The notes: generated by a model from the letters alone, not told the origin. Counted from the first letter of the stretch, positions 1 to 11,816 are shown. The stretch is 64,000 nucleotides of DNA from Antitrichia curtipendula (GCA_951230915.1 OX579634.1:14658725-14722724); one strand, 5' to 3'. A program made the numbers and translations.

Positions 1-563
1 GGTCACCCATTGAGATCGAGGAATGTATTGCGCAAGCACAACCAAAAACCTTGCCACTGCAACAGTTGCCATCTACAAAACATGAAATATCACCGAAGGT
101 CAGGACGCCAGAAAAATGGACGTACATCCATAGCTAAGGGAGAGGATATTGAAATCATAAGCAAAACCTGATCCCATCTTCTATACTGACCCCGGTAACC
201 AGCAATAACCCATGTCTTCATACACTTGGTTAGGATCAATAGCAAGTAGTGTAAGCATGACTTGGTTAAATGTTTACGGTCACTCATCTTTGGAAGGAAT
301 GGAATTTGTCTACTGTCACTTATAGTGGTCTACAACGTACCTCCCTCGTTGATAATTGAATAAAAATTTCATACGAAGTGATTAAAAATTGACCTCAAGA
401 ACCTTGGATCTTGTACTCAGAGTGATCTCTCCACCGCAATTAATTGATCACCCCGTAACCAAAGTCCTACATATTAAAACGCTCAAGTGACGCAAGATAG
501 TATCCTATAACTTACCTCGAATCTTCGAAGCCGAAGTTTGTCAAACAGAATGAATTGGATGGT
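1..563. other. Flank of the first gene, no gene supported
   Basis: This stretch lies downstream of the minus-strand gene at 564-1529. Read on the minus strand it contains a second GTAAGT-type donor near 514, just past the predicted stop, so a 3'-UTR intron or an alternative 3' exon here or beyond the window edge is possible. I found no acceptor-bounded exon that joins in phase, and no RNA gene. Confidence 0.5.
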
Positions 564-1529
564 TTAGTGATTAGGTTTAAAACTTACCACTTTCCACTGT
601 CGCTCAAAAAAAGCATGGAGCTCTTCCCACACCTTGGCCTTCAGAACGGCCACTTTGTGCAAATTTAGAGGGTCCACCTGCAGGATGCTAAGAATCGGCT
701 TCCTTAGGTTGTGAGCCAACCACGCAATTGTGAGGTAGTCGACAGCATAGAAGGATTGCGCCATTCTGCTCAACACAGGTGGATTGGTGGAAAAGACGGC
801 CACAATGGCTTCTAATATTCGCACCCAACCAAAAAACCCGAACGCGAGCACCAGGTACTTCATGTCCATGGCAATGCGCGCAAGTTGACCATGCTGCATG
901 GTAAGCTCGGTTGCTGACCATCTCTGCACAGCTGCTGCTCCATCTCCCTGTTCAATCACAGCAGTGCGCAGCTGCAGGACCTCCGGCTCCGGCTGCTGCT
1001 GAAACATCGTCAGTAGGCCAACCACTCCCGCAATGTTGTTCGTCACAAACTGCTGGCCTACATCTCTAACCTTGAATACGATCGCCTTCGCAGTCCGGAT
1101 TGAGAGAAACGAGAAATTGATTTCGCTCAGCTCTGTCTCATCGCCAGATAATCGATATTCTGGCACATCTTCTGGCACTTCATCTTCTAGTGCGTCCCCT
1201 GTCTCCATCTGTGCATTTGCAGACAGGCCAAAACTCCTTGCAGAAGCAGCCGCTGTTCTGTTGCACCTGTGTAAGCTCTTCGGAGCATTTAGGGTTTGCT
1301 GAACAAAGGGCCACGAATTGGAGGACTGGAAACGAAAATGTCTACCACATGAGGCGATGCTTAATCTTTCTCGGCTGCTTGAGGCCTTTACGGAGGACAA
1401 AACTGGCGAGAAACGAATGGTGCCGGGGGGGGTCCTCGAACTCGAACTCTCTCCGGGTTTATAATAAATGAAGCTCTTGTGTGGAAACCCTAGACATGAG
1501 TCCATCTTTCTCGTGGAAAGCAGCTTCAA
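564..1529 (-). CDS. Putative plastid membrane protein, unknown function
   Basis: An uninterrupted minus-strand reading frame of 321 codons. The first ~75 residues are rich in Ser, Arg and Thr and poor in acidic residues, like a chloroplast transit peptide; an acidic segment follows at ~112-130. A hydrophobic stretch at ~222-246 and a second, weaker one at ~260-270 suggest one or two membrane segments. Met 1 or Met 9 could be the start; nothing decides between them. At codon 314 the sequence reads GTG|GTAAGT, a strong donor in phase 0, so the last seven residues (VSFKPNH) may be intron and the true C-terminus may lie on an exon I could not place. I do not recognise the family. Length, single open frame and coding-like composition support a real gene. 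Plastid location is inferred from composition only. Confidence 0.6.
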   Translation of the reverse strand: MKLLSTRKMDSCLGFPHKSFIYYKPGESSSSRTPPGTIRFSPVLSSVKASSSRERLSIASCGRHFRFQSSNSWPFVQQTLNAPKSLHRCNRTAAASARSFGLSANAQMETGDALEDEVPEDVPEYRLSGDETELSEINFSFLSIRTAKAIVFKVRDVGQQFVTNNIAGVVGLLTMFQQQPEPEVLQLRTAVIEQGDGAAAVQRWSATELTMQHGQLARIAMDMKYLVLAFGFFGWVRILEAIVAVFSTNPPVLSRMAQSFYAVDYLTIAWLAHNLRKPILSILQVDPLNLHKVAVLKAKVWEELHAFFERQWKVVSFKPNH

Positions 1530-4500
1530 TCATCCAACCCTTCAGAGTGCAGCTTCAACATTCCAATGTATTTACGTGCATTACAGAAACTATGAGTGCC
1601 AAAAATAAGAATCTGCAACCCCGAATACAAGCATTAATCTCCCCTCAGCTCCAATTAATATATTTTCCTCATTACTTGAAAGATTAACACTGCACCTTGC
1701 TTTAACAAACCGCTTAAACTTTCATTGTGTAAATTTAAAAACAGCTCACTCTGCAAGTAGCCCTTCTATCCTTCGTTGCAATTTGCGACTTGTGCTTCAA
1801 GCAAAACAAGACCAAAGACACCCTTTGCCTCTTCACAGGGACAACCATTAACCCAGTGTAAAGCTTCAAATTAGGAGCGTTCAAACACAGACGACGATCG
1901 AGCAAGCACACAATCAGGGCGTGTCGACCAATTCTTCACTTCTCGCACACGCTTCGGAAAGATCCACTCAGGAACTAAAAAAAACTCACCCCAAATACAC
2001 TGTGTGCGAAGGAGCTACTCCCAACAAATCATCTGTGTTTCACTTGTACGTGTCAAGCTTTCAATCGATTCCCAAATTTCAAACAAATGTGGAAACTTCA
2101 CAAAAGAGTGAAAGAAGTGCCAGAGCAAAAATTTGAAACAGCGCACCTGATTTTTTCTTGCGGTGGTGATTCGTGCGCTTAGGTTCCCGAAGGTGCAACT
2201 CTTCTGCAAACGACGAAGCTCCAAGCTTCCCAGCACCGCAAATGGGAGAGCCATAAATCTGGTCGGAACCATTTGGCAGGTGACGTGTCTGCCACGCGTC
2301 CCTGTACGGTTTCCGTCAGTGCATGCAAGTGTTTGAATGGGCGATTGGTCTTGAAATCTGCTCCCTCAAAATTCTTGAAATTTTTTCCACACATTTATAA
2401 TGTTTGTGTCTGAGTTTTCATTGTTTGTATGCCAAACAAAATAAAATTTCATTGCATAAGAAATCATCCAAAAATAACTAGAGAATTGTTAGTCTCTTTG
2501 ACCTTTGAAATTCTCATAGAGTAGAGTACTTTGACCAATGAAGTAGACCTTTTATTTGCTTCTAAAATTTTGCATAAATCTACCTAATAAGATGTAGTGC
2601 TCAATGGTGTAGAGGCTCAATTTTTGTGTAGAGCAAAAATATTCTTCCTAGAGGGTTCAAAGTTTGTTGCCCCTAAATGAAAAAAAAACAGTTTTTTTTC
2701 TCACCTCAAACATTATAATCTTTCAATCCACATGGTTCAAAGGGCTGAAATTTTGTCCACTCATTTTCATAATAGTCTATTGTACAAGTTTAAAAAAGAA
2801 ATCAATTTAGCCGATGCACTAAAATCTAACAATTTTTCACAAATTCTATTGAAAAACACCCCCAATCCTTCAAAAAATAAAGTGAACTTGCCCTTATATA
2901 TCCATCGTTATAAATTTTAGATGGTAAAGTTATCTATGCTCACATGCTAGCATTGTTGCTAATTTTTTTTTTAATTTACCATCCAATTCTAGTTTCTATG
3001 AGCCTAAAGCTTAATTTCTAACAAATCATGGCCTTAATGACCATAATTCTAAGAAGGATGTCAAAAACTTTAGACACAAAAGAAATACAAAAACATAAGA
3101 GAGAGGGCTCCAAATCCTAATTTTCATACATCAAACCCAATTTACAACATAATGTTCATTTCTACTTTCATCTTAAACTAATTTATTTTTTATATTAATT
3201 TAGTATTTTTACCCATTTTGTGTTTCTTCTATACTAATGGTCTAATCTTTGTTCCAACTCTGTTACTAGTTTTGTGTTTTTTGTCTTTGCTATTATTTTG
3301 GTATTCTATTTTGTATATATATATATAATTTATTTATTTTTCTATTTTCTATTTTTTCTATTTGCTCTTTTTTTTTGTTTCTAATTTATCACTAATGTCA
3401 TTTCCTACTTGTAGTATTTTATTTTCATTCTCTTACCATTTTATTGGTTGCTTGATTTGGTGACATTATCAAATCTTGATTAAAATATTTTTTGTTTAAA
3501 ACCCCCCTTATTCCTAGAAAAAATTTCCTTCATTTTCACCTATTTGCATTTACTAGTTTTCACATTAATCCTTCACAGTTTCCATAGCTATCTCACATGA
3601 AACTCTTTAATTTATAGTTACAACTTAATCTCCAATCCTAGTACTTCCTAATATATAATTTCAACCATTTTGTTTTAAGTGTTTTTCATTCTAAAAGGAA
3701 AAAATATAATTTTATTATTTTATTTTTGATTTACACATGTCAACCATTTGTAGACAACCTACAAGATCTTTAAAACAAAAAATAGGTAAAACTGTAAATA
3801 AAACTATACACTGTAAATGAATAATAGTTTTTCACATCTATGTTGAATATATATTTATAAAAAAGAAAGGATTAGTTGATTCTTAAAATAGAAAAATTAG
3901 TAAGATGTTTTTTCCACACAATTATTATTTTTTGAAATCCCATGAATTTTGGCATCTATTTTAAAATTTTGATTTCTTGACAATCCTGCCCCATTATAAC
4001 TACAATATTACTTTCTCTTGAAAAGATACAAACACCCCTACCAAATTCACACACCCGCCCTGAAAATCCCGGACTGTTCAATTTGCCAAAAAATAAACGA
4101 AAGCATCACCAATGCCATCCATTTGCCAAAAATTCCACACCATTGATTTGCCAAAAATCAATGGTTGTCGCTTTGGGATATTGATACAATATAGAAGATT
4201 TATATAGATGCATAATACTGGTACAAGTACATATATAAAATATGGGTATGAAAACTGCAATGTATCCCATATCAGCTGCAATTTCCAAACCCAATCTGAA
4301 ATTACAAATAGGATTGGTTTGGGCTTGGACTGGGTTTGGGTTTGGAATTTTTTTTAAACTGTCCTATCACTAGGTGCCACGTGTACAAGTACATTTAAAT
4401 TATCGCCTGATAATGGAATTGTCACCTGTAGTGACTATCCACTCAAAAGTATTCCAGAAGGTGATATTAAAGAGGTCTGGTTATAACAAAGAAAGACGCA

Positions 4501-4752
4501 GCTGAACGTAAAAGACAAAACCGTCAGGCCTTTCGTTTCGACTCTGTTGGCGGGCGAGAAACTCCGTCCTCGTGAATGGCGAGAGGGGCATACAGTCAGT
4601 GGATGGACTTGTGGTGAGGCACTTTTCTTCTGCGATTTCGGGGTTTATCGAGGGCGCAAATTCGAGGGATAGCTGCGCACGTTGCAGAATTTGATAGAAT
4701 ACTTTCCTTGGCCCGTTTTTTTTTCAAATTGTATGCAATTTGATTTGCGGCG
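1530..4752. other. AT-rich intergenic region with repeat remnant
   Basis: There is no credible coding region; open frames are short and AT-driven. Bases 1530-2400 have moderate GC and may hold the promoter and 5' leader of the minus-strand gene ending at 564. Bases 2400-4050 are long AT-rich runs. A dispersed repeat at about 4141-4450 has an inverted relative near 50.75-51.05 kb and is listed separately. Bases 4450-4752 become GC-richer and probably contain the promoter and leader of the gene that starts at 4753. Confidence 0.6.
4141..4450 (+). repeat. Dispersed repeat, copy 1 (pair of 50749-51045)
   Basis: This block reappears in reverse orientation at about 50749-51045. Both copies share, in order, a TTTGCCAAAAATCAATGG core, a CTTTGGGATA segment, a GATATGGGATATATTGT-like segment, an AAACCCAAAC-rich segment and a GGAATTGTCACCTG end. 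The copies have diverged by substitutions and small indels. I see no clear terminal inverted repeat and no target-site duplication, so the class is unknown. Confidence 0.7.
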
Positions 4753-6569
4753 ATGGTGTCTTTGAATTTGGTTCCAAAGCCTCATGGCAATGCCGAGGAC
4801 GCTGCGCGGAGGCGAGAGTGGCTGGACAGTATTGGAGCTGTCTTGGGAAGGGTGTTGGGCTCCGAAGCTCGGTTGTGGCTCATCACCACCCTGGCTTCAT
4901 TAGAGTTTGGGGATAGGGGCAGGCAAGTCCTGGTGGATTGCTTTTTGGGTCTCCTTCAGAATTCCATGCGGGAAAGTGCTCAACATCGTGGAAAGAAGGG
5001 ACACGGTGGGAATCTGTACTTCTAAACTCCAATTTATGTATATTTTCAAGGATTTGCTTATTCTATAATTAATGTAATGTCTGCATTTCTTTCTTGGAAG
5101 CACTACTTGCAATCCGAGCAATGTGGCAAATCTGCTTGTCTGTCTCTTGTTCGTCTCTGAAATCGTTACGTCTTCTGTCTCACAGGCCCTTTGGAGCTTG
5201 AACTCACTAGAATGATTTTCGAAATCGGGCCTCGATATGCACAGAAGCTGATTGAATACGACTTCGACATGTTTCGCAGGCTTTTTTCAGGTTTTGATGA
5301 TTTTAATTTATTCTTTTTTAAATTTAAAAGAATTGGAAAATTTCAGACTGAATTTTGAAAGAAATGTTTACCATGGGTGCAGGACTCAACTTTTCACCTT
5401 CCAGTTAGGGTTTAGTGATGGCAGCTTAGATTCTCACGCGATTGTGTTCTTTTGCAGGCCATCCAAACAGGATTCGGGATTTCTTCGATCTCTTTGCGGG
5501 TGTGGGGCAAACTGAGCATCAACTCGGAGCCCGTGCACTTGCAAATTTCGCGTTTAGAAACCGTGACCTATTTTGGTACCGTCTCGTATGGCATGGAACA
5601 CATGCGCATTCTCCGGCAACCGTGGCCGCAAAGCCACATTACTTCATGGAGCTCGATGTGGTGAACACTGTCCAGAACTTTCTGGAATGTGTACCAGAGT
5701 TTTGGGAGTCGCAAGAGTTCAGAGAATCCTTGAAGGGTGGGGTCTTGTGGAATACTGATAAAGCGTTTTTTGCAGAGTACCTTGCCGATTTGTTGGCTAT
5801 GGAACTGGATAGTTATACGTACAAAGCGGAGGATACCTGGGCGACAGTGCAGGATTTTATGAGCAACACGCCATCCTCAACATTGTCTCAGCATCTTCTA
5901 CATCTTGCTAGCGACGAGACTCTGTTGAAGTTCGTAAATGCTTTGGGTTCACGGTTTGCGGTTTGGAAGGACTTGCATACTAGAAAGGCGGCTAGAAATA
6001 GTAACTGGATGGGGGTGATGATTTATGCTGGTGTGCAATGGGAAAGCTTGATGGAACCTACATTTTGTAATGCATGCATTGAAAATGGGCGAAAGATCGC
6101 ACGCATATTACAGGAGGAGGAACACGAAGCAGACGCCAATACTCTGAAACAGCTCTTGAATGACGGCTCTGGAGACGACGAGGTCAAAGGACATTGGGCA
6201 CTGAGGGATGAAATTGCAATGATGGACAAACCATCTGCTTGCCGATACCTAGCCTTGGAGGCTTGGGTGCTATTTTATCAGTTGTCGTCAGAGTCTGCGG
6301 GGGCTATTTTCTATGACGCTTTGCTGGAAGAGAGTGGTATTACCCATCGCCGAAGTTGTTCTTTCACAGAAGAAAAGGTATCTGCGAAAGGCAAGAAGAG
6401 GAGGAAGACCAGTAGTAAACGTTCGAGGAAGATAAAGCACAGAAAACGTGAATCGAGTGACGCAGAAGATAGTGACGACGAATTTACAGTGTTGCCGAAG
6501 CAGGAACAGGGTTGGCTGCTTTCCATCGACGAATTCAAGTCAACATGGACAAAGGTTTGCGATCTCTAG
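4753..6569 (+). CDS. Uncharacterised protein with basic nuclear-type tail
   Basis: Three exons join in phase: 4753-5005, 5186-5290 and 5458-6569, giving 489 aa. The first donor is CACG|GTGGGA (an upstream CATC|GTGG also keeps phase); the acceptors are CACAG|GC and TTGCAG|GC. The start is the first ATG of the open frame. Residues ~1-420 are mostly helical with many conserved-looking Trp and Phe residues and no motif I can name. Residues ~430-451 are a Lys/Arg-rich block (KGKKRRK..KHRKR) followed by an acidic SSDAEDSDDE stretch, typical of a nuclear localisation signal next to a CK2-like acidic region. The last codons contain AAG|GTTTGC, a possible donor, so the C-terminus might extend onto a later exon (see 7949-8033). 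I do not recognise the family. Nuclear location is inference. Confidence 0.75.
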
Positions 6570-7797
6570 CGTTTCTACTCTTGACTTGTGGGATGAATAT
6601 CGATGTTGAATTTCGTTTAGATGCAGCATATCAATTTCTCTAGTACTTTTTGAGCAAAGACGTCAGAGTATTATATTGGACCACCCTTGCTTGAATGTTT
6701 TCCTCCAGTCAAAGCTCTTTCATATTACTTTCAATTCAATGCCGAAATTGGATGAAGTTTTAGTTTCATTAGTTTTGGGGGGCTTGATTGTTTCAACAGG
6801 CAGATCTTCCTGAGGCGTTGACAGCGATCGCTGTGCGAGCATGGTTGGATTGGGCGAGTAAAAAATGGCTATGATTGCAACTCCAACACATCCTCGAAAC
6901 ATATTACCTCTGTGAACACTGCACATCACATGCTTTGTGTTCCTGACGCAATCAGGATCTGGCCTTTTCTTGGTTACTGGTAAGCTGGTGATCTTCCTTT
7001 TCAGGTGTTTGGTCCATCTGTTTGTCCTATTACAGAAGCTGTTCTGGTGTAATTTAGTGAAATCAATTATTTGTCTAGTTTTGGTTCTTTGAAAGCCAAC
7101 CTTGTCTTTCCATACATAAATGTCACGCTATTCGTGCAATGCTAGGGCCACTCACCTCTTTCCACTCAGCATTTTGAGGGGTTCTGCTTTTGGAGTTTTC
7201 ATTTTCATCTGCATGGTTACTGACGCTGATCCGTGACACAGGGTGATCGGTTGATTATCATACTCTCCCTCAGCAAAATCCTAGCCGGAATACCTCAGGC
7301 AATGGCCTTGCAAAAATTCCTGCGAATCTTGAAATCAGTCCTAAGATAGGTCCTGAAATAGTCTCCCTCACAACCCAACCACCTGAAAAAGGTGAGTTGT
7401 CTGTTTCATTTGAAGCCTTCAATCATGTAGACACTGAGTTACTGTAAGTAGATACTGAACCACCAGCGCAATGCATATATGATCTTGATGAGAAACTCTT
7501 CAATCTCTTTTGAAGGAATGCGCTTAAGAATCACTTGTAGACGTACATTGACAATTGAGGCACCGTAGAGCTCCAAATTGTGGAAATCACTGTTCATATC
7601 AGAAAGAACAACATGTGCTTTGATTTGCACTGGAAACATCATATTTTACTGCTTTACAAGTGAAAGTAATTGTAATGAATTTCAACGGATTCCTCTAGTT
7701 TATGATGCCTATTTGGCGTTGTTGGGATCCTATTGCGAAGAGCGTTGTCTGCTGTCATCTGGGCGATTTCGATTCTGACTTCTCGTCGGGTGCCTGT
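6570..7797. other. Downstream flank, no gene seen
   Basis: Mixed-composition sequence between the 489-aa gene and the tRNA gene. It may hold the 3' UTR or late introns of the upstream gene. I saw no supported exon, RNA gene or bounded repeat. Confidence 0.5.
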
Positions 7798-7868
7798 GCA
7801 CCAGTGGTCTAGTGGTAGAATAGTACCCTGCCACGGTACAGACCCGGGTTCAATTCCCGGCTGGTGCA
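7798..7868 (+). tRNA. trnG-GCC: tRNA-Gly (GCC anticodon)
   Basis: The 71-nt gene folds as a standard cloverleaf. The acceptor stem pairs GCACCAG with CTGGTGC at seven of seven positions, with an encoded A discriminator. The D-arm contains the TAGTGGTAGAAT internal promoter box A. The anticodon loop reads CTGCCAC with anticodon GCC. The T-arm contains GGGTTCAATTCCC (box B). There is no intron. A run of six T residues at 7876-7881 is a good RNA polymerase III terminator. CCA is not encoded, as expected for a nuclear gene. This is the sequence expected of a cytosolic plant tRNA-Gly(GCC). Confidence 0.97.
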
Positions 7869-9655
7869 AGAATCCTTTTTTCTTATTCTTTTCACCTGTT
7901 TTATTCCGCCATCTATGTCTCTTTGCTGAGATTTTCTATTGGTTTCAGTGGACAGCCAGAATACTATTCGGTGTATTGTTGTTTCATGACCCAAATGGCT
8001 TTCGTGTGTATGCTGCATTTAGTGCTCTGGAGGTAAGCAAACATTTCCAGAAGCATGCAGGCTTTTCTCTTGACATTTCTCAGTCTCTTTGCGAAGTCGA
8101 CTTACCGGTTCTGCAATAGGATCTGTTTAGGTTCGCTACTTCAGTAACAAAATAATTGGACAGCAGGTTTGAAGAATGTTGATGTAAACTTGCCAAATCC
8201 TTTTTTCGAGGGTCTGATCATTTGGTAAATGGCATGTGAGGTGGCTATGCCAGAGATCTAAGAAACGATTATTAGTTTTCTAAAGCTTGGCAACTGATGT
8301 AATTGTATTTTGCAGTGATTTCGTACAAAAGATGACCTTAGTAAGCATGCAGAAGTCAAGTTAGGTCTTCGCATGTATGTGATTTCAAAGGTAGCAAGCT
8401 GAGTTCAGTGTCTATTGGAGACTCTTTAGGATACCTACTGTGCTCACTTGCAGATATTGAAAGACATCATATGCATTCCACTCTCCAAAGGTAACGTTCA
8501 AAGCATCTTGATTTTGTCCTCAAGCTGCTTTGGTTTTGATCCTTGTTGCCATCTCATGGCCGGTTCTCATGTCACGATCATAGTGAGACTTGGTGGGCAT
8601 GCTCACTGTTAATCGAGATGTTTTTGCTGGTTTAAATAGCTGTAGTGTTGTCATCCCTTCTTGAAATTGGTGAGTTGTACTCGAGCATTCTTGTCCATAT
8701 CATTAAAAAGAATGTAGCTCTTCGTGGTTGAAAGAGATAATGTGATTTTCACATTGTCTAAACAAGCCTGCTTACTAGAATTGGACGCTGGGTGGGAGGC
8801 ACTAGGTTAACAATTCATCATGGTTTTATCAATGCAAGCCACAATCATTCGTAATTGATCGCACTTGCATTGAGCTGAACTTCAGAGAACGAAGGTGTGC
8901 GCATTTGCCTAAAGCTAGAGTCTCTCGGTCTCGTTTGTTTTTGAATATTCATTCTCTTTGTCGGAGCACTATAGAGGCTCAGAAGCACCACTCTTCTTCA
9001 GTTTCAACTCTGAAATGTGGAACCCTAAACCCTCACTTAAACCCCAAACCCTAAACCTGCTCCTTCTGGTTCCTTCTTGCAAGCAAGCAATAACCATCGG
9101 TCCGAGTCTTGAGATTGCTCAAGTGCACAGTCTCAACTCAAATTTAGGCTTGATATGTTTGGTCTCTCAAGTGTGAGTGACGCGAAGGTTAGGAAGTGAA
9201 CGACATTGCACAGAAAAAGTGTGTTATAATAAGGATTTGAGTTTCACAAATTTTTGAAACTGGGAATTACATGTATCAATAGGGTGAGAGACATGGCGAG
9301 ATGATTACAGTTTTCGCTCTTGGTGGCTAACGATCCGCAGTACCACCACTTCAAAGGATGTAAGTGAACTTCGACACCGGAATTGGTGGATTTCCATCAA
9401 TTGTTTTGAAGACCGAGAGCTACACTCTCAAAAACATTGGCTCTGGAACCCTAACCAGGAATCACGCTTCAACCGCAGATGTGTACTGTATGAATTGAAG
9501 ACTCTTCATGAGGTTGATCATGCAATTTCCCTACTTCGCAGGGTCATACGTCGAGGTTAGGGTTTAGAAGAAGGTTTCACGGCAAGGAAGCTAAGTGTTG
9601 ATCCATGGATATAACCTAGTATGGAGACTGCGAAGTAGCGGTACCAAAAGCTACC
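7869..9655. other. Intergenic stretch with one orphan exon-like segment
   Basis: After the tRNA terminator there is one exon-like piece at 7949-8033. It follows TTGGTTTCAG, is open for WTARILFGVLLF..HDPNGF..YAAFSALE, and ends GAG|GTAAGC. I could not connect it in phase to another exon; it might be a late exon of the gene that starts at 4753. The remainder to 9655 looks non-coding. A group of AAACCCTAA-type teloboxes lies at 9021-9056, upstream of the DUF674 pseudogene. Confidence 0.4.
9021..9056. promoter_or_regulatory. Telobox-like AAACCCTAA cluster
   Basis: Three or four imperfect plant telomere-type units (AACCCTAAACC) occur in 36 bp, about 600 bp upstream of the DUF674 pseudogene start. 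Such boxes occur in many plant promoters and leaders and could also be a short interstitial telomere-like tract. Any function here is inference. Confidence 0.4.
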
Positions 9656-11479
9656 ATGGCGATGCCAGAACTTTGTGCCAATTGTGGTATGCCCTCTCAG
9701 AAACAAGAGGAAAGCATCCCCATCGCCCTTCTCTTCTCCAAAGCGAGCAAGCAAGTGGTGTGCGTGGAGACCGGCAAAGAGTTTGTAGACATGCTCATGG
9801 GCTTCCTTACCATCCCCGTCAGCTGCCTGGTGAGGGTGTTGAACGAAGCCGCCATGATTCACAGACCAGACGTGTTGAAAGTGCCGCCAGTCATTCCTGC
9901 AAGCGTCCCTCACAGCTCAGCCCCCAAGAAGTCCGACCCTCATTTTGCATTGACCGCCATAGCCAATATTTTTGAGAGTGTAGCACGATTGGAGGATGAC
10001 AAGATGGCTGTCGACAAGAGTATTATATTGCAAGCCAAGCCCACGTTTCCTTTTGGCGCTGGGAAGCTTTTGAAAACGAGAGGCGCGCCGAAGGAAGGTG
10101 AGGAAACGGTACATCCTGACTCCAGATTCTTTTCGTGTGGAGCGGCTTGTAATTTTCCACAGCGGTTGCAACCACCAAGTGCCCGAAACACAAGAAGCCT
10201 ATGACGATTCCAATCAAAATGGTGGAAGACGCGCCTGTGGACCCTGATGATGAGAAGGCTGTTGCAGCTGCTGCACAGGTGGGGCTCTCCAAGGCTGATA
10301 TTGCAATAGTTTTGAAGTGGTTTTGCAATGACTGTCAAAAATCTATTAGCAATGGTTTGCAATGATTCATTGTAACACTATGCAATGGAAAATTTGCATT
10401 TATTTGAGATTACAAAAGCTTTTGCCACAGTTAGGCTATACATGTGCATTGGTTCCGTGCCTAAGACTTCTGCAACAAGTTTGCAGCACTTTTGCAATGG
10501 TTTGTGATACACCATAAGATTTTAGCAAAACAAGGAACTGCTATTAACCATTGCAAAAAATTGATGATGTGTTGCAACTGCTACTTCCTGTTGTAGTGGC
10601 TGGTACTCTTTAGAGTCTTTCATGGACTGACATCCATTTTTGCCAACACTCCTTCCATCAAGTTGAGACTGACATGAGGGTGCCCGTACTTTCATCCTCT
10701 TCATTTGAAGCTGCTTGTTTTTTCTCAACTTTTGTGGCGCAGAAAGCAGGTGGGTTATGTGAAGCTAGACACAAAGTTCATGGTTACCAACCAACTCGAG
10801 ATTCTTCCCAGTTCAACCATGAAGGCACTCATTGCTTTGGAAATGATTCGATCTGAACGTGTTGGAGACTTGTGGACACCATGGAGGTGAATGTTGTTGC
10901 TCAAGAGGTAATTCAACAGGCTTGACTACTCAGTGCTTCGAACAATTGCCTTGTAAACTTTTGGAATGCACAATTGCCTGGCTACAACAGGGTCTCATTT
11001 GAGTTAAGCCACAACTTTCGTGGTTGATGAACAGGTTTTGCAGCTGTTGAAAGCATCCCTCTTATCCCTGAACGTATTGAACGACGTATTTGGCAAGTAC
11101 TGCTCAGATGTGAAGCATACTGGTGAGTTCTTTCTGCCAAGGTCTCTTTAATTTTAAGCGTCGTTTTACTTCAAAGTAGCATAATAGAACAACAGCTTCT
11201 TTAGAATTTCTTTGGATTGAAGTTCTTTAGGTATAAGAATATGTAAGTTTAGGAGCTACCAGTAATAGTTTCCAATAGAAAGACCTTGTGCCGGTTTAAC
11301 CCTTCATCTGGATGAGCTCTTTATCAAAGTAATTGTGAGACTTGGAACTTTTGTTGATGCTTGACTTGTGGCCATCGTTGCAGTGCCTATTCCCAATGGC
11401 AAGCCTTTCTTCTCTCAATGTGGTGATAAACCTTGTTGCCAATGCTCAAAAAGTAGGGGAGGGCCACCTCACCCCACTA
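9656..11479 (+). pseudogene. DUF674 family pseudogene, three frameshifts
   Basis: The order of coding segments matches the intact DUF674 gene at 42254-44619. Segment 1 (from 9656) starts MAMPELCANCGMP and contains the family core (IPIALLFSKASKQVV, EFVDMLMGFLTIP). Segment 2 (~10749-10900) carries GYVKLDTKFMVTNQLEILPS. Segment 3 (~11039-11121) reads LLKASLLSLNVLNDVFGKYC. Segment 4 is ~11384-11479. The frame breaks three times relative to paralogues: one T is missing from a T run near 10153, just before the KCPKHKK motif; a TG is duplicated near 10871, after ERVGDL; and one extra base sits near 11431, after KPFFSQ. Other splice sites still look usable. The breaks could in principle be assembly errors in short repeats, but three in one locus favour a decaying gene. 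The 303-bp MITE at 11514 lies just downstream. Confidence 0.8.
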
Positions 11480-11513
11480 GCAGGTACAGTCAATAGTTTT
11501 CTTAGAACATACT

Positions 11514-11816
11514 AAGGTAAGGGGCTGTAAAAGCAACCTGTCTCTAAAAGCGATCCGGTAGATTTTGCCTCTAACATGTACCAGAAGTGTACATTTAAGG
11601 AGGGGGTCGCTTTTAGAAACCACTGTTTTTCAACTTCAAAAATTCATAACTAATTTCATGAAGGTCCAAAAAATATGAAACCACTTGGGTTAGATGTCAA
11701 TTCTATTTTTCTTACCATGAAAATTATGAAAATTTAGTGAAATTTTTTTTAAGGAGTTTAGCTTCCCCAAAATGCAAATCAGCTGGTAAAAGGTCGCTTT
11801 TACAGCCCTTTACCTT
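11514..11816 (+). mobile_element. MITE with ~25-bp terminal inverted repeats
   Basis: The left end AAGGTAAGGGGCTGTAAAAG matches the reverse complement of the right end, AAGGTAAAGGGCTGTAAAAG; over ~25 bp they differ at two positions. The interior carries GGAGGGGGTCGCTTTTAGAA. A second copy starts at 63854 and runs off the window. No perfect target-site duplication is visible. No coding capacity, so a non-autonomous element of unresolved superfamily. Confidence 0.8.

Noticed and set aside
7733..8119. 128-aa plus-strand open frame
   Set aside because: It runs straight through the tRNA-Gly gene and its terminator, so the full frame is not a protein. Only the 7949-8033 part is kept as an orphan exon-like segment.
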